Shown: one piece after another, positions 60,904-64,000 of the stretch | How positions within the stretch are numbered: the stretch's first letter is position 1 | Layout of the letters: each line of letters starts with the position of its first letter | NCBI RefSeq assembly: GCF_009711135.1 | Contig: NZ_WMIC01000007.1 | Coordinates: forward strand, 248,001-312,000 | From: Flavobacterium sp. LC2016-01 | Lineage (GTDB): Bacteria > Bacteroidota > Bacteroidia > Flavobacteriales > Flavobacteriaceae | DNA: 64,000 nt | Direction of reading: 5' to 3' | Made by a program: the position numbers and the translations under genes | Notes under the pieces: generated by a model | What the model was told of the DNA's origin: nothing | Databases searched by the model: none | The model's input: only the letters and a program-made list of their open reading frames with translations

Positions 60904-63900
60904 TTAAAAAATCACTTTTCTTGTAGTTGAAAAACCATTTTCCAAAGTTACTTTTATCAATAAAACACCATTCCCTGAAATTACTTTTTGAATAGTTAAA
61001 TCAGATGAGTTAATTTTAGTTTTTATATACAATATCTTTCCATTCATATCATAAATTTCGACTTCTTCAATAGATTCGTTGAGGGCGTAAATATGAATCT
61101 GTTTATTTTGTAATGAAACAAAAACGTTTCCTAAAGTATTTTTAAACTCAGTACTGTTTAATTCTTTGTCCATATATTTCAATTCAAACCTATTATCAAA
61201 TGTGCCTTTCTCCGTTTTAAATATATAAGAGCTCTCTTTTATATTATGTATTACTTGTTTTTCCTTATCTTCTAAATAGATATCTGAATCTAAAAACGAG
61301 CTGTCAATGTGGTCAATACTTATACTAAATTCTCCACTAATTGTTGTTGTAAAGCCAAGCAAAACAGAATCGGTTTTTTCAAATGGAAAAGCTCGTCCTT
61401 GAATAACTAAATTTTTATTTTCTGAGATACTATAAAAATTTACGAACTTATTGCCATTCAAAGATTCAGCATCATAATTCTCATCATATGAATTAGAAGC
61501 ATCAGCAACATACCCTATCAAAATTTGTTTGAATAGGCCATCTTCATTCTTTAAGTTCAGCCATATTCTTTGCTTTTCAATTTCATTTTTTTGAATCTTA
61601 CTGCTTTTATTAGGTTTGAAAAAGGTAGAATTTCGTTGTTTCATACGCATCTTGTTATTGAATTCAATCGTACCAGGATTTTTATAGCCAATAAAAAAAG
61701 CTTGTCCTGATGCTATAGTGTTATCCGGAGTACTTTCATTTACACCATTGGCCAAACTGCCTCGAGTACCAACCCCACCAAGTAAATTATATACCGCATA
61801 ATCGTCATATGAATATTTGTTATTATAAATGGGAGTATTATGTGTCCAGAAATACAATGTCCCTTTTATCTTTGATTCATTTTCTTTCAAAAAAATATCA
61901 GCATCAAGTGTACAAGGATAAGGATTCCCAATTAAGTTGAAGGTTGCATTTCCAATACTTAAATTGACATTTATTTTTCCATTATTCGGAACTCCTTTAA
62001 AAGTTGCCTGATAACTTGAAGGAACACTATTGGAGAAATCTCTAGGTCCTTGAATAATATAACCTTTACCAGCTGACATTGTATTTGTTCCATTTTCATG
62101 ATTCCAAACCGTTAGTAGAGGATCATAAGAATAATATCTATCTGAGATCGTATTTGGCGAAACATCAACCAACCTTTGGTTCATTACAGGTGAAGACCAA
62201 TAAGTGTAATCTGATTTTATAATGGGTGATGACTTTCGTTTTAAATGAATAATTCCTGTATTAACAATATCATCATCTGATTGATATAAATTTGCCGAAT
62301 CCTCTAAAATTAAAGTTCCTAAACCAGAATATGAAAACTCAATTCCAAGCGTATTTCCACTCAACAAAGTAACTTTTTTACCATCATCGATAGTACAGCT
62401 GCAAACATTAGCTGTTGTTAATGCAGGATAATTTTCTTTAAACAATAATTCTTTTCCGCCTGACGGAAAACCATTTGACCATGAATCTCCATTCCATACT
62501 GTCGATTCCAAACAAAGCTTCAATCTTGCAATTCTGTGCTTAGAAATCCCGGAAACTGAATTGAAATCTCCTCCAATCAAGAGTTTGTAATCTGAAGAAA
62601 AGCTCATTGCGAATAGTTTGTTATTTAGTTTAGCGTCGAAAGAATCATCAACACTTCCATTTTTTAATAACCGTATTAATCGTGATGACGGAGTCGTTTT
62701 ATAACTTCCTGAAAAGGTACCGCCTACCAAAATACGATCGTCTGGCTGTATTAAAATGCTTCGCACATCTCCTTTACTAAAACCTGAACCCGACTCAAAT
62801 GTTGCATCTAAACTTCCGTTTGGATTTAACCTTAAAAGTCTTTTCTGTGCGACACCGTTAAAACTTAAAAAAGAACCACCCACAATTATCTTTTGATCAG
62901 ACTGCAATGCCACAGTATAAATATTTTTGTTAAATCCCGTACCAATCGAAAATGATGGATCAATGCTGCCATCCTCATTAAGACGCACTAAATCCGCAAA
63001 CGGAACCCGGTCGAAAGTAGTAAATCGTCCAGCAACTAGAATCTTTCCGTCAGGCTGAAGTAATACAGCTTCAATAATTGCATCTGCTCCAATTCCACAA
63101 TTAAAACTGGCATCTATGGAACCATTTGGCATAAGCCTCACAATTCGACCAACATTTATATCATTATATTTAGTAAAACCACCAGTCACGATTATTTTTT
63201 CGTCCGGTTGTATTACCACGGCATAAACCTGACTGTTGCAGCCAGAGGTCACATTGAAAGAGAGGTCGATTGCTCCATTTGGCAAAATCCGTGCAATGCG
63301 GTTGATCGCTGTTTCATTATATTTTGTAAAATTCCCTCCTAAAATTATTTTTTTATCCGACTGTAAAACGGCTGTTTTGACTAAATTACTGGCTCCTGTC
63401 TGCCCAATATTAAAATCAGGATCAGATGATCCATCTTCTAAAAGTTTCGCAATTCTAGAAACAGTGTTGCCATTAAATTTCTTAAAATTACCCAATGCCA
63501 TTGATTTTCCGTTTTCTAATGCTAGAATTTTATAAACTGAATTATCAGGTCCTATTCCAGATGCTAAATAACCTGTATCATATTCACCATCAGCATTAAT
63601 CTTTGCTAATCTTCCTTGGTTCAAACCATCAAAAACCAAAAACGAACCACCAATATACCATGCTCCTTCGACATCAGCTTCTAAAGCCAAAACAGAAGCT
63701 GTTGCCGGTCCCGATCCAAAATCTATGTCGTTTTTTAAAAGTCCCGAACCGTCTAAAAGACAAACGCGATTAACGATGGATCCGTTATAATTTCCTGAAA
63801 AAGATCCACCAACCATAATGTTTCCAAAAGAATCTATTTTTAAAGCTAGAACAGCTCCAGAATTAAATCCAGATCCCATGAAGAAAGAGGTATCTATACT

Positions 63901-64000
63901 TCCGTCTCGCATTATTCTGATAATTCTGTTTGCACTACTGCCATTATAATTAGTAAACTTGCCACCTAGAATAATTTTGCCGTCTGATTGAACTGTCATC
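60904..64000 (-). CDS. Secreted delta-60 repeat protein, T9SS type A (5' end outside window)
   Basis: At least 1031 residues are visible and the frame continues past the right edge. The Met at 63999 is inside a repeat (MTVQSDGKIILGG equals the internal AVLQSDKKIILGG), so it is not the start. About 500 residues consist of roughly nine delta-60 (DUF5122) beta-propeller repeats of about 50 residues, with the signature NGSIDxSF and IxVGGxFxxxNG. The remainder is the same C-terminal module as in the two preceding paralogues, more diverged (YWSSPVMNQ, GNPYPCTLDADIF, YFWTHNTPI), ending in a T9SS type A tail (RKVIF). Probably a surface-exposed adhesin. Confidence 0.88.
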   Translation of the reverse strand, partial: MTVQSDGKIILGGKFTNYNGSSANRIIRIMRDGSIDTSFFMGSGFNSGAVLALKIDSFGNIMVGGSFSGNYNGSIVNRVCLLDGSGLLKNDIDFGSGPATASVLALEADVEGAWYIGGSFLVFDGLNQGRLAKINADGEYDTGYLASGIGPDNSVYKILALENGKSMALGNFKKFNGNTVSRIAKLLEDGSSDPDFNIGQTGASNLVKTAVLQSDKKIILGGNFTKYNETAINRIARILPNGAIDLSFNVTSGCNSQVYAVVIQPDEKIIVTGGFTKYNDINVGRIVRLMPNGSIDASFNCGIGADAIIEAVLLQPDGKILVAGRFTTFDRVPFADLVRLNEDGSIDPSFSIGTGFNKNIYTVALQSDQKIIVGGSFLSFNGVAQKRLLRLNPNGSLDATFESGSGFSKGDVRSILIQPDDRILVGGTFSGSYKTTPSSRLIRLLKNGSVDDSFDAKLNNKLFAMSFSSDYKLLIGGDFNSVSGISKHRIARLKLCLESTVWNGDSWSNGFPSGGKELLFKENYPALTTANVCSCTIDDGKKVTLLSGNTLGIEFSYSGLGTLILEDSANLYQSDDDIVNTGIIHLKRKSSPIIKSDYTYWSSPVMNQRLVDVSPNTISDRYYSYDPLLTVWNHENGTNTMSAGKGYIIQGPRDFSNSVPSSYQATFKGVPNNGKINVNLSIGNATFNLIGNPYPCTLDADIFLKENESKIKGTLYFWTHNTPIYNNKYSYDDYAVYNLLGGVGTRGSLANGVNESTPDNTIASGQAFFIGYKNPGTIEFNNKMRMKQRNSTFFKPNKSSKIQKNEIEKQRIWLNLKNEDGLFKQILIGYVADASNSYDENYDAESLNGNKFVNFYSISENKNLVIQGRAFPFEKTDSVLLGFTTTISGEFSISIDHIDSSFLDSDIYLEDKEKQVIHNIKESSYIFKTEKGTFDNRFELKYMDKELNSTEFKNTLGNVFVSLQNKQIHIYALNESIEEVEIYDMNGKILYIKTKINSSDLTIQKVISGNGVLLIKVTLENGFSTTRKVIF

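Noticed and set aside
63997..63999. ATG as the start of the last gene
   Set aside because: The Met lies inside a delta-60 repeat; the frame is open to the window edge and lacks a signal peptide, so the gene is truncated.

Overview
The window is a chromosomal segment of a Flavobacterium-like member of the Bacteroidota. The evidence is its AT-rich sequence, the lack of Shine-Dalgarno leaders, many TAnnTTTG (-7) and TTG (-33) promoter elements, type IX secretion (T9SS) C-terminal signals on several large secreted proteins, SusB-type GH97, and Bacteroidota-style lipoproteins. No rRNA, tRNA, CRISPR array, transposase or phage structural gene was seen.

Layout. 1-1319: gmk (end only) and nadD, with a lone four-helix-bundle gene flanked by short inverted repeats between them. 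1354-6417 (minus): a compact operon, PRPP-synthetase-like > NADAR > macro/ADP-ribosylglycohydrolase fusion > nicotinamide phosphoribosyltransferase, downstream of a Nudix-type NrtR regulator. Two 21-bp palindromes lie at its promoter. Together these genes would strip ADP-ribose from substrates and rebuild NAD+, switched by ADP-ribose. This is the most interesting system in the window. 6526-14308: PKD lipoprotein, LysR regulator with a divergent DJ-1/PfpI protein, iron alcohol dehydrogenase, gpsA, pheS, cvpA and two conserved unknowns, separated by unusual inverted and octamer repeats. 14429-26083 (minus): a glycan operon GH2 > GH97 > GH3 > CE20-like esterase > GH95, divergent from a second NrtR-family regulator whose Nudix box is broken (26482-27198). 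No SusC/SusD pair is present. 27362-32468: lepA, two small membrane proteins, a WYL regulator and two DinB-fold proteins.

32683-36738: a large secreted protein with a choice-of-anchor L domain, eight internal repeats and a T9SS type B tail. 36931-42212: thiL, a TPR lipoprotein histidine kinase with its overlapping response regulator, a small exported protein, and a LytTR regulator with Glu at the phosphoacceptor position. 42466-50465: glyS, comF, an M12B-like T9SS metalloprotease, ribF, a small membrane protein and bioB. 50721-64000 (minus): three large T9SS proteins in tandem sharing a C-terminal module of roughly 500 residues but with different N-terminal regions (glycine-rich, glycine-rich plus fibronectin-III, and delta-60 repeats). 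The last is cut by the window end.

Functions are inferred by reading motifs and recalling families; no database search was possible. Start codons were re-chosen where the longest reading frame began at an unlikely TTG or lay upstream of a clear signal peptide.
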